DNA of 64,000 bases from Tetranychus cinnabarinus. Taxonomy: Eukaryota > Arthropoda > Arachnida > Trombidiformes > Tetranychidae. The DNA lies in the NCBI GenBank assembly GCA_022266195.1, contig WHVY01000002.1:9501001-9565000 (forward strand), read 5' to 3'. A program made the translations under genes and the position numbers. The notes below the pieces were generated by a model, which was given only the letters and a program-made list of their open reading frames with translations, had not been told where the DNA came from and did not search any database. Of this stretch, positions 20,876 through 32,290 are shown piece by piece; within the stretch, counting starts at the first letter, position 1, and each line of letters opens with the position of its first letter.

Positions 20876-21766
20876 TTAAAATGTTTCCAAACGTTCAGGA
20901 TAATCTACTTTGGATTTTGAATCAGTTTGGTCAGATTTTTCTTCATTTGAGCTGTTGAAATGGTCTAAAAAGTAAGCACAAACTAAAGTGACAACAACAC
21001 CAATAATGAAGCCGCCTAAAACGTCTTGCCAATGATGAATGTTATCAGCAACCCTTGATAAGCCGACATAGAGAGCAATTGAAAGAAACCCAGTTTGAAT
21101 TAAGGCAATCAAAAATCTCCAGTCGTTGTTCTTATCAACATTGAATCGTTTTGAATAGTAAATGATAAGGAAAAGCATGGATGAAATGGTGTATGATGTA
21201 TGGCCTGAAGGAAATGACGATCGGATGAAATTTTCTGCCGTTTCATCTGCAGCTGTACAAGTGTAATTGGTTAGATAGACTCCTTGGTTTACTGGATCAC
21301 TACATGAAACATCGGGTAAACACATGAGATAAAAAACTGGCCTCAAACGTCCAACTTGTACTTTAATGACACCAGTGATGAGTGCAGTCAGAGATAAAGT
21401 GAAAAACCAGGAATAGGTGACTGATCCAAGATTGGCCCAGAATGATGACTCTGGTTCTGATGACGATCGTCTATTATTTTGCTTCTTTAACTTTGAAAGA
21501 ATAAGCTTTTCTACTTTTTTGGAAGCAAAAATTTCAGTTAAAATTATCACAATGAACGGTAAAAGAGCACAAAGCAAGGCCAATTGTTTAACATCAACCG
21601 TTTCCTTCTGTTTCTTGTACTTGATTGTCTCATCTGAACACCAAAATCCTCGTCTATATGGCTTTTTAGCTGTAACCAGGACCAGAAGTGCAACCAGAAT
21701 AATCAAAGCAACTGTGTTGAGGATCACTTTCTTTAGTTTCATGGTGACGGTTGATTCAATGTCCAA
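20876..21766 (-). CDS. PAP2-family lipid phosphate phosphatase
   Basis: 296 aa, single exon, ATG at 21766. Six membrane segments are visible (about 12-32, 61-80, 114-134, 190-204, 219-236, 248-267). The three phosphatase motifs are complete: K135-x6-R142-P143 (KVQVGRLRP), P186-S187-G188-H189, and S237-R238-x5-H244-H245 with D248 (SRVADNIHHWQD). In this family (phospholipid phosphatases, Drosophila wunen) the enzyme dephosphorylates phosphatidate, lysophosphatidate and sphingosine-1-phosphate at the outer face of the membrane. An N-glycosylation site (NYT, 167-169) sits in the loop before the PSGH motif, as expected for a lumenal or outer loop. Length is typical. No intron and no lesion. Confidence 0.93.
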   Translation of the reverse strand: MDIESTVTMKLKKVILNTVALIILVALLVLVTAKKPYRRGFWCSDETIKYKKQKETVDVKQLALLCALLPFIVIILTEIFASKKVEKLILSKLKKQNNRRSSSEPESSFWANLGSVTYSWFFTLSLTALITGVIKVQVGRLRPVFYLMCLPDVSCSDPVNQGVYLTNYTCTAADETAENFIRSSFPSGHTSYTISSMLFLIIYYSKRFNVDKNNDWRFLIALIQTGFLSIALYVGLSRVADNIHHWQDVLGGFIIGVVVTLVCAYFLDHFNSSNEEKSDQTDSKSKVDYPERLETF

Positions 21767-22514
21767 TAAAAAATAAGATGTATGGTGATGAGTACAGGTG
21801 AGGTAGACACTGTTAAATGAGTTTGATGATTTTAATGTACAATGGATTTAACTGAGACACTTTCGTTTTTGCAACTGTAACTAGGGATTAAACTGATAAA
21901 TTAACTATCGGTTAATCACAATTATCCTGCAATAGTTGCTAAGTATATTTAATTACTACAATGAAAATTTTTTGATTCGTTGAAGCAGTACGAGTTTGTT
22001 TCATCACATAGTTGGTGACTGTTGTAAACACGGAGATAAAAGGTTGCATAAAATCACACAATATTCATTTAACACAAGAGTGAAAAAATTTACAATTATT
22101 GTTGCTAACAATTATTGTTAACAAATTCAATTGCTACTCGTTATTTTTGCTTGTTAAATCCAGAGAGTAAGGTATTATTACTTTACTCTTTGCTTAAACT
22201 TGGATATAACATCATGTTATTGATATCATTGCATACTTTTGATGATGATTAGATAATGTATTAATAATACAGATTGTAATGTGGACGAGGATAAATTGAA
22301 TCTGAAACTTGTCTGAAAATACAATTGAAGATAATAATAATCAATTGATTAATAGAGGGAAACATTTATCTCGTATATTAATATTTAATACAAGGGAACT
22401 AACGAGAGACCAGAAACTGATTTCAATGAATTGGATTTCATTGAAGCACATTGAGTTATAAAAAACTGTCGAGGGTTTCATCTGTATGGGAATTCATTCC
22501 TGAGGTATTTGGCT
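21767..22514. other. Intergenic upstream of the PAP2 gene
   Basis: AT-rich, probably including the PAP2 promoter, though no clear TATA-initiator pair like the PLAT genes was found. No other gene is seen. Confidence 0.5.
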
Positions 22515-23440
22515 TTAAAATTTAGACACCAATAATAGATGAGGTTCCGAAAACGGCCTCTTCGATAAAATTAGCAATTTGAAATAGCTATGAAAATCAG
22601 TGATTAAAAGATAATCTGCATCCGTAAATTTAACATTAATTATTATTTTCATTAAAAATTTGTTCTTCCAATGGATGAGCGTCAATTCTCCATCGGAATT
22701 GCCCATGAAAACAAATGTACATACAGCCTCAGTGCAAAGTCGAAGAGAAAATAAAGTTCAAAATTGTTCCACAAACATAGTTTTCCAAAATAACCCAGAT
22801 TGGTAGTGCGTAACAAAGTTAATCCGATTGCAGCAATTATTAGTTTATTGCATCTAGTAAACTTGATCCAGAATGAATGAATGGGGTGAATGGACGGAGA
22901 TACCAATAAATTAATTACTGTCATATTAAACAGTCAATGTAAAAAGTAGTAAAAAAGTTTTTTGTATAAATATTAAATAAAATGATACTTACCAAGATTG
23001 GTTTAGATTTTTCATACTTATTCATAATGAAATATGTCCATGAAGGAGGGAAAGTGTAGATTCAACAATGAGTCGAAGTTGAAAAATAAACGTTTAAAAC
23101 CAAAACTTTACCGCACTGAGAAAATAAAGCTAAAATAAAAGGACTTTGAATGATGATGAATGAATATACAGAATGTACTACCAGAAGTAGAAAGGTATAA
23201 GCAGAAAGTTTTACATTCAAAAATCCATGCATTTAATGAACGGGCTAACATGTGAGGATGGACATCTTTGATGAATGCATTAATACCAGTATATAATAAT
23301 CCAGCTATTACTATTAATGAATTAATGATAACAGCAAGTTTTGGAGATCTTTTGTAAAGATGAACCAATAAAATGATCACAGGTAAAATTTGAAACTCAA
23401 CAGTAACCGACCAAGTGTTTGGTAAAAAGATAATTTTTTA
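22515..23440 (-). pseudogene. Truncated NRF-6-like acyltransferase-3 fragment
   Basis: Matches exons 8-10 of the gene at 52204-55257, often nearly base for base: PVIILLVHLYKRSPKLAV and HPHMLARSL at 23180-23390, a decayed middle exon near 22995-23085, and KFTRCNKLIIAAIGL near 22830-22870. The 5' half is missing; homology ends near 23430, just before a MITE. Stops and frameshifts interrupt the last part. Membrane-segment code survives but no full protein can be made. Confidence 0.8.
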
Positions 23441-23461
23441 CGCTTACTCTACGGGAATATA

Positions 23462-23728
23462 TTAGGGGGTCTCACCCAATAAAAAATACAGTTTATACAT
23501 AGGGTCCCACCTTTGACCATTTTTCAAAATACAGCTCGTTTTTCATTTTTCATTTTTTGTCTTTTTTAGATGAATTTGAATATCTCTAAAACTAATTAAG
23601 ATATTTAATTTTTGTTAATTTCGAAAAATTTTTGCATTACTTAAAATACTGATTACAAAAATTCATCTCAATAAGATAATCAGATAATAAAATAACAAAT
23701 TTGGTTCGATTTGCGTGAGACCCCCTAA
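23462..23728. mobile_element. MITE with TTAGGGGGTCTCAC ends
   Basis: Perfect terminal inverted repeats TTAGGGGGTCTCAC and its complement, flanked by TA on both sides (23460-23461 and 23729-23730). 267 bp, non-coding, consistent with a Tc1/mariner-type MITE. Confidence 0.8.
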
Positions 23729-23730
23729 TA

Positions 23731-24339
23731 CAAATGAAAAAGTAACGCTCGAGTCCAATTAAGGCAAAGTTAAAGTTAAATATCATCAGGTAAATCCTTT
23801 ACCGGCTGAAATAAGAAAAACTGTTATACCGTGTTTCCGCACAATCAAGCACCGGGCTTAGTTGTAAAGATTTTCCCTTTCAAGTCACTGTTGACACTCA
23901 TTAAGATGATCGGTGACTTAAAAATGGTTAAAAAAGCTAAACCGGTGAGTGTGGTTGCATCATTTGAGCGAAAACGATCTTACGAGGGAACCGTCAGAAG
24001 TGTAAAATCGATATTTAGATTTTATTGGTCACTATCGGTACATTAGACCTTATTGAAAACTAAAATAACGAAATTAGCTGCCACCTTTCCGATTTCGGTG
24101 TTTTATGGCCTTTTTTAAAAAAAAATTGTATGCTTTTCTATGGGGATCTGTATTTGTTTTAGAAATAGTAGTTAATAAATGTTCGGGTTGTGCAATAAAA
24201 AGCATAAATTTTTTGTTTAAAAATTTCAAAAATTAAAAAATGAACTTAGAAATCCAATGAAATTGGTTCATCTAAATTAACCCTAAAACCTTTATTTTGT
24301 GACATTGATACTCGGTGTCAACAATTAACGATTGGCTTC
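23731..24339. other. Non-coding stretch
   Basis: AT-rich. An ORF of 71 codons (23831-24046) has no recognisable motif and I do not call it a gene. Confidence 0.5.
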
Positions 24340-24534
24340 ATGAGAATGGAAGATTCTTTTGTTTATTATACTTGGTTAACCTCATTATCTATCTTAATAA
24401 TTATGTGTCTAATTATTTTGATCAAATGTATGTGGTCTGACCGAAAGTCTGACCATGTAAAGTTGCGAAAAATTACTGACAGACGGCAAAGAATCCCTTC
24501 CTTTCCTCCTCCACCACGATTGTGGTTTGCTTAA
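24340..24534 (+). CDS. Possible 64-aa membrane peptide, unrecognised
   Basis: ATG-started ORF with one strong hydrophobic segment (LTSLSILIIMCLIILIKCMW), a basic stretch (RKITDRRQR) and a proline run (PSFPPPPRLW) near the end. It resembles a type-I cytoplasmic tail or a small viral membrane peptide, but nothing nearby supports either. It may be chance in AT-rich DNA. Confidence 0.25.
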   Translation: MRMEDSFVYYTWLTSLSILIIMCLIILIKCMWSDRKSDHVKLRKITDRRQRIPSFPPPPRLWFA

Positions 24535-26046
24535 TCAAATCAGACACTAATTAATACCCCTTATTTATCACCAATAAATTAACTACACTAAATTAAAAAG
24601 CTAAAAAAATGACAAAATGAAACAAAAACGCAAGTAAAAATAAGCATTTATACTAATTCACACCGAAAAGATAAATTAGTACATTCAATAACTATCCTAT
24701 TATGTTAACATACATTTATAATGATTTTATAAATTAAATTAAAGCAAGCAACATTGATAATTAACTTTTAAGTTAAGAAATAAAGAAATGCAACCTGTTC
24801 GACAATCAATTGCATGTAAAAATCGAACATCGGACTTGTATCCGGATGAATATCGTGATCAGGATCAGAATTGGTACTTTTTAACAAAACTCGGTCTGAC
24901 CATGGTTCAAATTGAATAAAAGCCTAATTGCATATCAATTTAAGCCTAAACAGTTAATTTAAATCATAAACATTACTATTGTAGCTATTCTATGACAATT
25001 TACAATCCGAAACTGTCAAAAGATACGGTCTGACACTAGTTGATTGTCAGAAATTTATACTTAATCAAAACCTTTTGATGTTAGACAATAACTATGTTGT
25101 AGAGCATTATTTAAATGATTTATTTGCATGAAAATAATCAAGAAATACAGTGGAGTACCAGATAGTGTCAGTACCAGATAATGTCAATAGATTATTCAAT
25201 AGCCCCTCAAACCCTTTGTTTACATTCCCTTTAGGAAAGTTTTAATTGAAATTATAAAGAAATTATCAAAAAAGTTGAATATTTCTGACAAATTCAACTC
25301 AACTAACGATCCTCAGCACAATGACATTATTTTGTTAGACTTTTCCAGCAACTGACTTTAATTTTATTAATCATTGTAATTAATTTTAAATTTTAGCTCG
25401 ATTAATAGACTTGCTGTGCATATAAGCTATTTCCAGTTACTGACAGTATCTGGTACTCCACTGTAACCATGAATTAATTTAAAACAGTAGAAAAATGAAA
25501 TTTTGTCGTTCGATTATCGAATGTATGAAAACATCGAACATCGGATCTGAATCCGGACTCACATCGGTAGACTGGATCCGTCATACCAAAATTTTAATTA
25601 AGTTAATTTAGGGAATTTAGAACGATATTCCGAAATGAAATTATGTTTAAAAATCATTTTAAAATCATCTTCTTTCACAATGCACCCTTTATAATCTTAA
25701 AACCTAACCAGAAGCAGAATTTAATTTTGTATTTTAAAACCATGAATTATTTCAAAGTTGAAGAAAGTATGTCGTCAGACCTTCTTTTTATGCATTGCCA
25801 GGCTTGAAATTAATTTAATAAATAAAAATAATAATGATAGTATTGTTTATTTGGTTAAAATAAAGAAAATTGAATTAAATTCATTCGATTATCGAACAAC
25901 AAAAACTATCGATCATCGGATCCAAACTTGTATCCAATCCGAGATCAAGACTGGGATCAACAGCTGAAATTTGTCAGACCGCGTTCATAAGTAAAGAAAG
26001 AAAGAATGGAAACAATAAAGTAAGAAGCTGAACCATTTTATTGGAT
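24535..26046. other. Repeat-bearing non-coding region
   Basis: Contains a MITE (25148-25463) and three diverged copies of a segment with a TCGAACATCGGA core followed by a TCCGGA/TCCAATCC part: near 24816-24890, 25505-25580 and 25880-25965. GTCAGACC or its complement recurs five times here and at one site just upstream (24434). No gene is seen. Confidence 0.55.
25148..25463. mobile_element. MITE with CAGTGGAGTACC ends
   Basis: Inverted repeats CAGTGGAGTACCAGATA at both ends, flanked by TA (25146-25147 and 25464-25465). CAGTGG-type ends with a TA target suggest a pogo/Tigger-derived MITE. 316 bp, no ORF. Confidence 0.8.
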
Positions 26047-26547
26047 TTAAAGAAAATCATTGTCCTTTTGCCTTTTTCTATTTGACCAAGTCAACTGGTA
26101 GTACACCATTGCCGTTCGGCAATTCTTTAGCATGTTGACGTGCCAAATGCTGAGACAGGTTTTGCCACCTTTTTGCTTCCCGAAACGGAACCAATTGTCC
26201 ACATAAAAGACACTTGAGATCAGAGTCAGCAAAGGCGAAACAAATCCAAATCCATATTCTGGATGAGACTCCATATTTCTTGCCACCGTGAGAAAGTTTC
26301 CTACAAAAGCTTTTGCCTCCGCAATCCGTGACGAGAGATCGTAGTTTTCACTACTTGAAATACTTACTGGGGCAATCGCTGCTCTTTGAGCTAAGGCTCG
26401 AGGATGGACCATCCTTCCAATTCCAACCTGGTGAACTGCACCAGTCCTAGGGTTTGTTTCATAAATTGTACGTTCCTCAACTATATTTGGGTGGCAAAAA
26501 GGCATACAAGAACAATTATGATCACCATTATTCTCTATCGAAAACAT
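26047..26547 (-). CDS. Unrecognised 166-aa ORF
   Basis: ATG-started, MFSIENNGDHNCSCMPFCHP at the N-terminus (four Cys and two His in 20 residues, possibly metal binding), then a mixed region and a basic end (WSNRKRQKDNDFL). Its start overlaps by 13 nt a 66-codon hydrophobic ORF (26535-26735), whose membrane-like sequence could be an upstream exon or a separate peptide. I recognise no family. It could be part of a host gene, an old viral insertion or an unclassified transposon. Confidence 0.35.
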   Translation of the reverse strand: MFSIENNGDHNCSCMPFCHPNIVEERTIYETNPRTGAVHQVGIGRMVHPRALAQRAAIAPVSISSSENYDLSSRIAEAKAFVGNFLTVARNMESHPEYGFGFVSPLLTLISSVFYVDNWFRFGKQKGGKTCLSIWHVNMLKNCRTAMVYYQLTWSNRKRQKDNDFL

Positions 26548-26735
26548 GTTAAATTAAAAGAAAGAAGATATGAAAGAACGTTAAGAGAAATAAGTAGTAT
26601 AAGGATGGGAATACTGAGTAAAAGTGCGGGAATAAATTGTAAACAAATATGATGAACCAGGAAAAAGGAAACTAACACAGTGACGCCATATGTTAGTAAA
26701 TAAGTCAACATGGAAATTGAGTACAAAAGCGGCAA

Positions 26736-27563
26736 TTTTGAATAGAGATTTAATGGTTTTTGGTCTGAAATGATTCTAATTGCTTTTAAATTGATCGAAT
26801 AATTATTTAAAGTTAATGATTGTGTAAGGAAATGAATTTAGACACGTCCAAAACGGACTGGGGACATCGTAAAGGGGATGAATGTCAGACCCTGGATTAA
26901 TAAATTTATTTTCAGCCTGAAGAATTAGGAATAAAAGGTGCGTCAGGACCGGGATTTCTTAGAATAAATAAAATAAGAATTAAAGTACGATCTATTTTAT
27001 GTAAAGTTAAGAAATTTAAAAAGCGAATTATTCAAGTAAAGAGATTTGAATAAGGTTGAATCAAACTTATTTTGCTACTAAACGAACTACATGAGAAGCT
27101 AAATGTTTCTAAGAAATTGCTAACCTAACTCGTAAATTAGTAAGAATTGACTCATAAATAAAGTATTTACATACTAACTAAAGCCTGAAATAGGTTTAAG
27201 GGTCCGTCAGACCCAACTTTCCCAGATCGTAAATTGATAAAGTTAACTATCAAGAAGGAAAGAAGGTCAAACGACCATCTGGTGACTTAAGGTCACGTAC
27301 TCTGCTCTCTCAAACGGGACTATATAAAGAATGGATGAAATTTGATCATTATCCTTAAGTTCAGATTTTGGATCAAGAAGTTTGGTAATTATTAAGTTCT
27401 GTTTTGAACATCTAGTTTTAGTGAACATACATCTTTGAACCTTTGCTTGGTGTTAACTTTGGATACAATGTATTCTTTATTCTCCGTACTTAACAGTATT
27501 TCTACAAAACCAGTAGGATTTTAATAAAGAATCAACGTGTTTTCATCAAGAAAATTTCTCTTA
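26736..27563. other. Non-coding, possible promoter on + strand
   Basis: CTATATAAAG near 27319 is a good TATA box and TTTAATAAAG near 27520 a possible poly(A) signal. The 200-bp spacing resembles an LTR, but I found no partner copy. GTCAGACC occurs at 26884 and 27206. Confidence 0.4.
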
Positions 27564-27906
27564 CGAGGGAGGTGTCCCAGGTGTCTCAATAATTTCGGCA
27601 CGAGACCATATGCATTCGATAGAGCACAAAAAATTATGTAAAGGGTTAACGTCTCCCGTTTCGGAAACTTTCGGATCACGAGTTAATTGAGGTCGAAAGA
27701 CCAATTTTCACGAAAACATGCAAATTGTCGAAATTTTTTACTTTATTTTTATTACATTTATAAAGGTTTTCGGACCTGAAAAAATGATTGGAAATAATTA
27801 AAACTCTGCAAGATGTCATTTTCACTACTTTTAGCTGATCAATAGTCAAAAAGTGTTGATGGTGAAAGGAAAAATTGTTATTGAGACACCTGAGACACCT
27901 CCCTCG
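27564..27906. mobile_element. MITE with CGAGGGAGGTGTC ends
   Basis: About 29-bp inverted repeats beginning CGAGGGAGGTGTC and continuing AGGTGTCTCAATAA, with one mismatch, flanked by TTA on both sides (27561-27563 and 27907-27909). 343 bp, non-coding. Confidence 0.8.
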
Positions 27907-28069
27907 TTAGTCCCTATCAAATTCTTTAATCGGTTGTCAGACCCATCCTAATCATTCTTTTTCTCCCGGAACGGATTCTTTTTCTCCTCTTTTGAGCCCG
28001 GCTCGATGACAATATTAATAATATATAAAAATAAGCAAATTAAGAAATCGATAGAGAATAACTTATACG

Positions 28070-28480
28070 ACTTGAAATAAATAAGATTTAAATAAGACCA
28101 TATTGTACTTAGATAAGTCAACTTTTAAAGATTGATCATTACTCAAACAAATTGAGTCCACAAAAAACTACGCCTTACTTGATTGAATTAAGTTGAAAGG
28201 ACTGATCTTTACTCAAATAAATTAAGTCTACAAATAGACTACACCCAGATTAAACAGAATAAAAACCACAAGAAAATTCCATCTAAATTGGTAGATTAAA
28301 GCTAATACTTTTAGATAGATTATTTGCAACAGAACCACACCTCACTTAATTAGATTTGAAAGAGGATTATTAATAAATCTTTACTAGAAATATTGCAAAC
28401 TCACACACAAAACAATCACGATATACTTTAATAGCAATTCATTTAGCAAAGCTTTTGCACACCCTTTCGTGATGAAAATG
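28070..28480 (+). mobile_element. Diverged copy of E1-type leader sequence
   Basis: Matches the reverse complement of E1 leader 10540-11060 in order: GACCATATTGTACTTAGATAA, AAGATTGATCATTACTCAA, AACTACGCCTTACTTGA, then AATAAATCTTTACTAG and CACGATATACTTTAATAG. So an older relative of E1 once lay here on the plus strand. No gag follows. Confidence 0.6.
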
Positions 28481-28710
28481 AAGATTGAATTGCTGAATTT
28501 TCATTGACTTTTTGTTTTTTTTCTCACACTCATTTTGTACTCTTTAACACATTTAAAATTTTTTTGGAACGTCTTTATTCGAACTGAAACTCGAATGCGT
28601 TTTTCTGTTTTTTTGATCACTTCTTTTACTGCATAAATTATCTTTCTCATTCACAGAATATTATGATTACTTCTAATCAACATTTCCTTCTTGTTTAATG
28701 GTTCATTGTG

Positions 28711-29577
28711 AAACCTTATTACCCAAGGAGTCCCATCTTTAATGATTTTCACCCTTTTAATACACTTTACATTGTTTACTTTAGGTTAAATTTCCTAAGA
28801 GAAAAGGCAATTATTTTTTTAAAGTACATCTGTTCAGAGCAATAAAGCTATTTCTGTAACATATACCGGCCGCTTTTCTGGACAGCCACTGTCCCGTTAC
28901 AATTTACTAGTTCCTTCCAACCTTGTTAATTTGAATGCGTAGTTTTCCTCATTCGTTCACAGTGAAATTGACTGGTAGTGCCGTGATCACCTTTGGCTGA
29001 TGCTGTTTTAAAAGCTCAATCAAAATTTAATCATAGTCTGATTAGATTTGAAAGCAGTGGTTCATCTCAATCAAAGATTAATAGATATAACGTCACACAA
29101 TCATAGATCTTGATAGAACAGAGCTATTTTCGATGTTAAATTGGAAACACGATGAGATTCACTGGAAATTGAATAATTATAACACCAAACTATGGATGCG
29201 TCGTTGTTAGTAAAATGATGAGAAGAGATTATGATTAAACAAGATTGAAATTGGTTAAAGATCTGTTTTTTCACAGAAAATTTGATTTCGATAGGATTAA
29301 GATCCGCAAAATTGTTGTTTTAGTTTTGTTGATAGTCAAAGATATTTTAAGATACATACAATAAACACAAACATAAAAGGGTTTTTGCCGTACTTGGCAT
29401 CTCCACCATGTTAGGAATTATTTTCATCTTTCCTCTTTTGAGTTCTGATTCGAACTAACTCTTTGAATAATAATCTTCAATATAGACTTGTTATATTATT
29501 ATTTGTTATATTATTTGTTACATGGGTCTAACATGGGTTAAAATACAAAATAGATAAGGGTGTAACAAGATTTAACA
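28711..29577 (-). mobile_element. Decayed errantivirus-like remnant with an LTR and primer site
   Basis: 29409-29577 looks like an LTR (TGTTAGG...GTGTAACA) whose middle resembles the E1 LTR (TTCTGATTCGAACTAACTCTTTG). It is preceded by a TGGTGGAGATGCCAAGTACG primer-site-like stretch (29389-29408, minus strand). At 28855-28861 another LTR-like end, TGTAACA, abuts the ACCGGCCGC hairpin unit, as in E1. Only about 500 bp of internal sequence remains and no ORF survives. The left LTR boundary is uncertain. Confidence 0.5.
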
Positions 29578-30322
29578 TCTTTCTAATATTAGTAGATCTA
29601 ACTTAATTTCGGTATGTATTACCATTTTGTTGTAAGAAACAATTTAACTTCGTGCTGAGTTGACGTGAAAAAACCATTTCACAAATCAAAAACTTTGCAA
29701 CTTAATAACTTATTATGATGATTATTAACATCATCAACTTTTGATAGTTGATCTCTGCACTGTTACGACCTTAATTATACTTGATTATAACGATGAAAGT
29801 TATTCAGGTTTACTTTTGAAATGTACATATTTATTAATTGCAATCGTGAAAATTGTATTCGCACAAACTGCAACAAAAAAGCAGTAACAATCAAAGCTAA
29901 TCAAATTATCCGCCTGATGGGTTTCCAATAAAACCTTTTCTCTCATTATCAATAAATAAATGGACTAGTTATTTAATTACGATAATAACAATGAAAATTG
30001 TTTAAATAATATCGAAACTGTTCAATGACCAACTTGAAACTGTTTCTGTCACAAAAACAAGGTTCAATGAATCACTTTCAGATACTAGTATTATTACATG
30101 AAATCTTGTGAAAATAAGTCTTATTTAACGGTAAATATTTGCATCGATAGATGAGCTAAAACAGTAACCCAGACCTTAACCTTTAACCTGTTGCTTGGTT
30201 AACTGGATATGCAAGTAAATACAGTCATTGTCAGATGTAAAAAAGTTAATTAAATCATAAATCAAGTTGCACTATTTGACTGGCATTAAAATTCAATTGT
30301 GATTGTCAAAAGTAAATACCAG
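29578..30322. other. Intergenic, nothing recognised
   Basis: AT-rich with no ORF, inverted repeat or family match that I could see. Confidence 0.5.
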
Positions 30323-30555
30323 TGCACAGATTAATATAACTTTATTTTAAACAACTTTATTGGTTGAGGTACATTTTTCTTCTGTCCATATCTCTTTGAT
30401 TACTGTTTTCATTTTTATAGCGATTTTCACCCCTTACTCTCTTTTGTCAGATACTTCATAGAATTAATTAATTAGTTATTGAGTGCAAAAAGGGTGCATT
30501 AATTTGTTAGGAACAATTCGTTCAGGTTAGCATGAATTGCTTTTTTTCTGTTGCA
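30323..30555 (-). repeat. E3 3' LTR
   Basis: TGCACAGATTAAT to CTGTTGCA, 233 bp. The copy at 37224-37455 differs in the T-run before TGTTGCA. Confidence 0.92.
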
Positions 30556-30879
30556 ATTCTCCCCGGGCACTAAAGATGAAACGTCCTCGCTTTCATTATG
30601 ATCTAAATATATATTTTTGGTATCCGTCATTGGATAATTTCATATTTTATAATTTTTTTGTTTCACCATCACCAGAAATTCCCAAAACATTATCTTAGCT
30701 TTATCCGTCATTAGATTTAGCTATTTTATTAGTAATTTAAAGAATGAATTTTAATAATTAGTAGAAATATAAGAAAAGTTAGTTATTGGACATTTAATCC
30801 TCTGATTAATCCAGTCTTCAATTGTATCTCCTTGATCAGCCATACTTCTGATTTGGTCACCATTAGGAACAGGTAATCC
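30556..30879 (-). other. E3 3' untranslated region
   Basis: AT-rich, with two copies of the CCGTCATTGGAT motif (near 30622 and 30703). Confidence 0.55.
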
Positions 30880-32112
30880 CTATCGAATTAACTTAGTATA
30901 ACATCTAAACCCAAGTAAAGTCAATCTGCTATCTCGTTCAGGAGAATGTCCTGCGGTTACATGTGTTGGATCGTCTCTCTGCAATTTCTGATTATGTTTA
31001 TATAGAAATTTATCGAGAGAAGTTAATCCCATTGGATTCATTCCTCCACTGTAAAGTTCTTGTAAATATACATCTTCAATGTTGTAATTAGCTCTATCTA
31101 ATTTAGAAATGTTTATTCGATCCCAATCTGTCAGACCTTGAGTGATAACTCGTTTGTTAGAAAATATTCTGATTAGATTAGCACGCACTGTATCAAACGA
31201 CGCACCATTTTGATGCTCAGTAATTTGTAGCCCAGTCTTTGTTGTATTTGGGTTTGTTGTTTTTTCATTTTTTACTTCTACGTAGTAAACCGTTTTTATT
31301 CCCACTGAACCTCCAAACCAACCACTTACGTGTATACTTCCAACAGAATTCTCACCGTTACCTGCTCCTTCAACGTCGAAGCTTACAGTTATTTTATTAT
31401 TACCTTCCATCTCGAGTGGTTTCATATGTTGTTCAAGTTCTGTATTATAACTGGTATCATTTCTTCTGAACCATATTTGACCTCCAATCTTCATTCTTTT
31501 TTGTCTGCGTTTATTTAAATAATTACTTTTAGTACTAGTTCTTCGTTTAGAGATTATGACGCTTATGCTGCATGATCTGTCCTGAGAATTCATTAAATCA
31601 AGACAACCCCGTCGATAATGGTTTTTACTACTGCAGTAAGAACAATTATGACACTGCGCTTTTAGATGACCTGGTTCATAACACAAACTACAATGTAATT
31701 GCGGCAATTCCTTAAAGTTGATCTCTTTTTCTCTGAAGAATTGAAGTAAAATTTCAGCTGCTCGATCAATATCTTGTTTAGTAACAGAAACTAATGTAAT
31801 TTTAGTGGTTTTTGATATTGTAGGATTTGTAGTATGACAGGAGAAAAAGTTGTTTCTTAATCCACAGCTAGTTTTTAGTAAACCAAAATTAGTGACAAAC
31901 GATTTAATTTTCTCTGATTCCACCAAATAAAATTTATAACTGCGCGTCTGTCCAGGTTGAATGTTGAACTCTTTCGAAACTTTTAATTGTCATGCTGGGT
32001 GTGTGAATAATTTTCGTTGTGCTTTACGATCTGATTTTGTATCTTCTAAAGTTTTCTGATAAGCTAATAATTTAGGGTGTTGAAATTGACTCGTTGAGTT
32101 CCAATCATCCAT
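30880..32112 (-). pseudogene. E3 accessory ORF: two zinc knuckles and a DEDDh exonuclease-like domain, one nonsense codon
   Basis: Starts at ATG 32112 (MDDWNSTSQF) and has an in-frame TGA at 31990-31992. After the stop the same frame runs open to 30880; 348 residues can be counted from a TTG at 31926. In that numbering there are two exact CCHC knuckles (C79-x2-C82-x4-H87-x4-C92 and C95-x2-C98-x4-H103-x4-C108), then a domain fitting DEDDh 3'-5' exonucleases: D184-x-E186 (VSFDVEG), D267 or D269 (TQGLTDWDRINI), and H327-x4-D332 (GHSPERDSRLTLLGF). All catalytic positions appear to be present. The stop means it is broken unless read through. The fold call comes from motif order and spacing, not a search. 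Confidence 0.65.
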
Positions 32113-32290
32113 CTCTAGACGTAAAAAAATAGAAGATACAGGATTATTATAATTTTTATCCGTCATTGGATTAAATTGATAGTTCTATTGTATTTCCTTT
32201 TAGTTTTTTTTTTGTTTTTTGTTTTTTTTTGTTTTTCTAGATTTAATCCGTCATTGGATTAAAATACTAGTTTCGTTCATTGTATTTTAC
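32113..32290 (-). promoter_or_regulatory. E3 env-accessory spacer with purine tract and paired motif
   Basis: On the element strand an A-rich purine tract (complement of 32178-32240, ending AAAAGGAAA) is bracketed by two copies of TAATCCAATGACGGAT (plus-strand ATCCGTCATTGGATTA at about 32159 and 32247). It resembles a second polypurine tract. Role unknown. Confidence 0.5.

Noticed and set aside
27310..27560. LTR with TATA box and poly(A) signal
   Set aside because: No second copy, primer site or target duplication was found; kept only as a note on promoter-like sequence.
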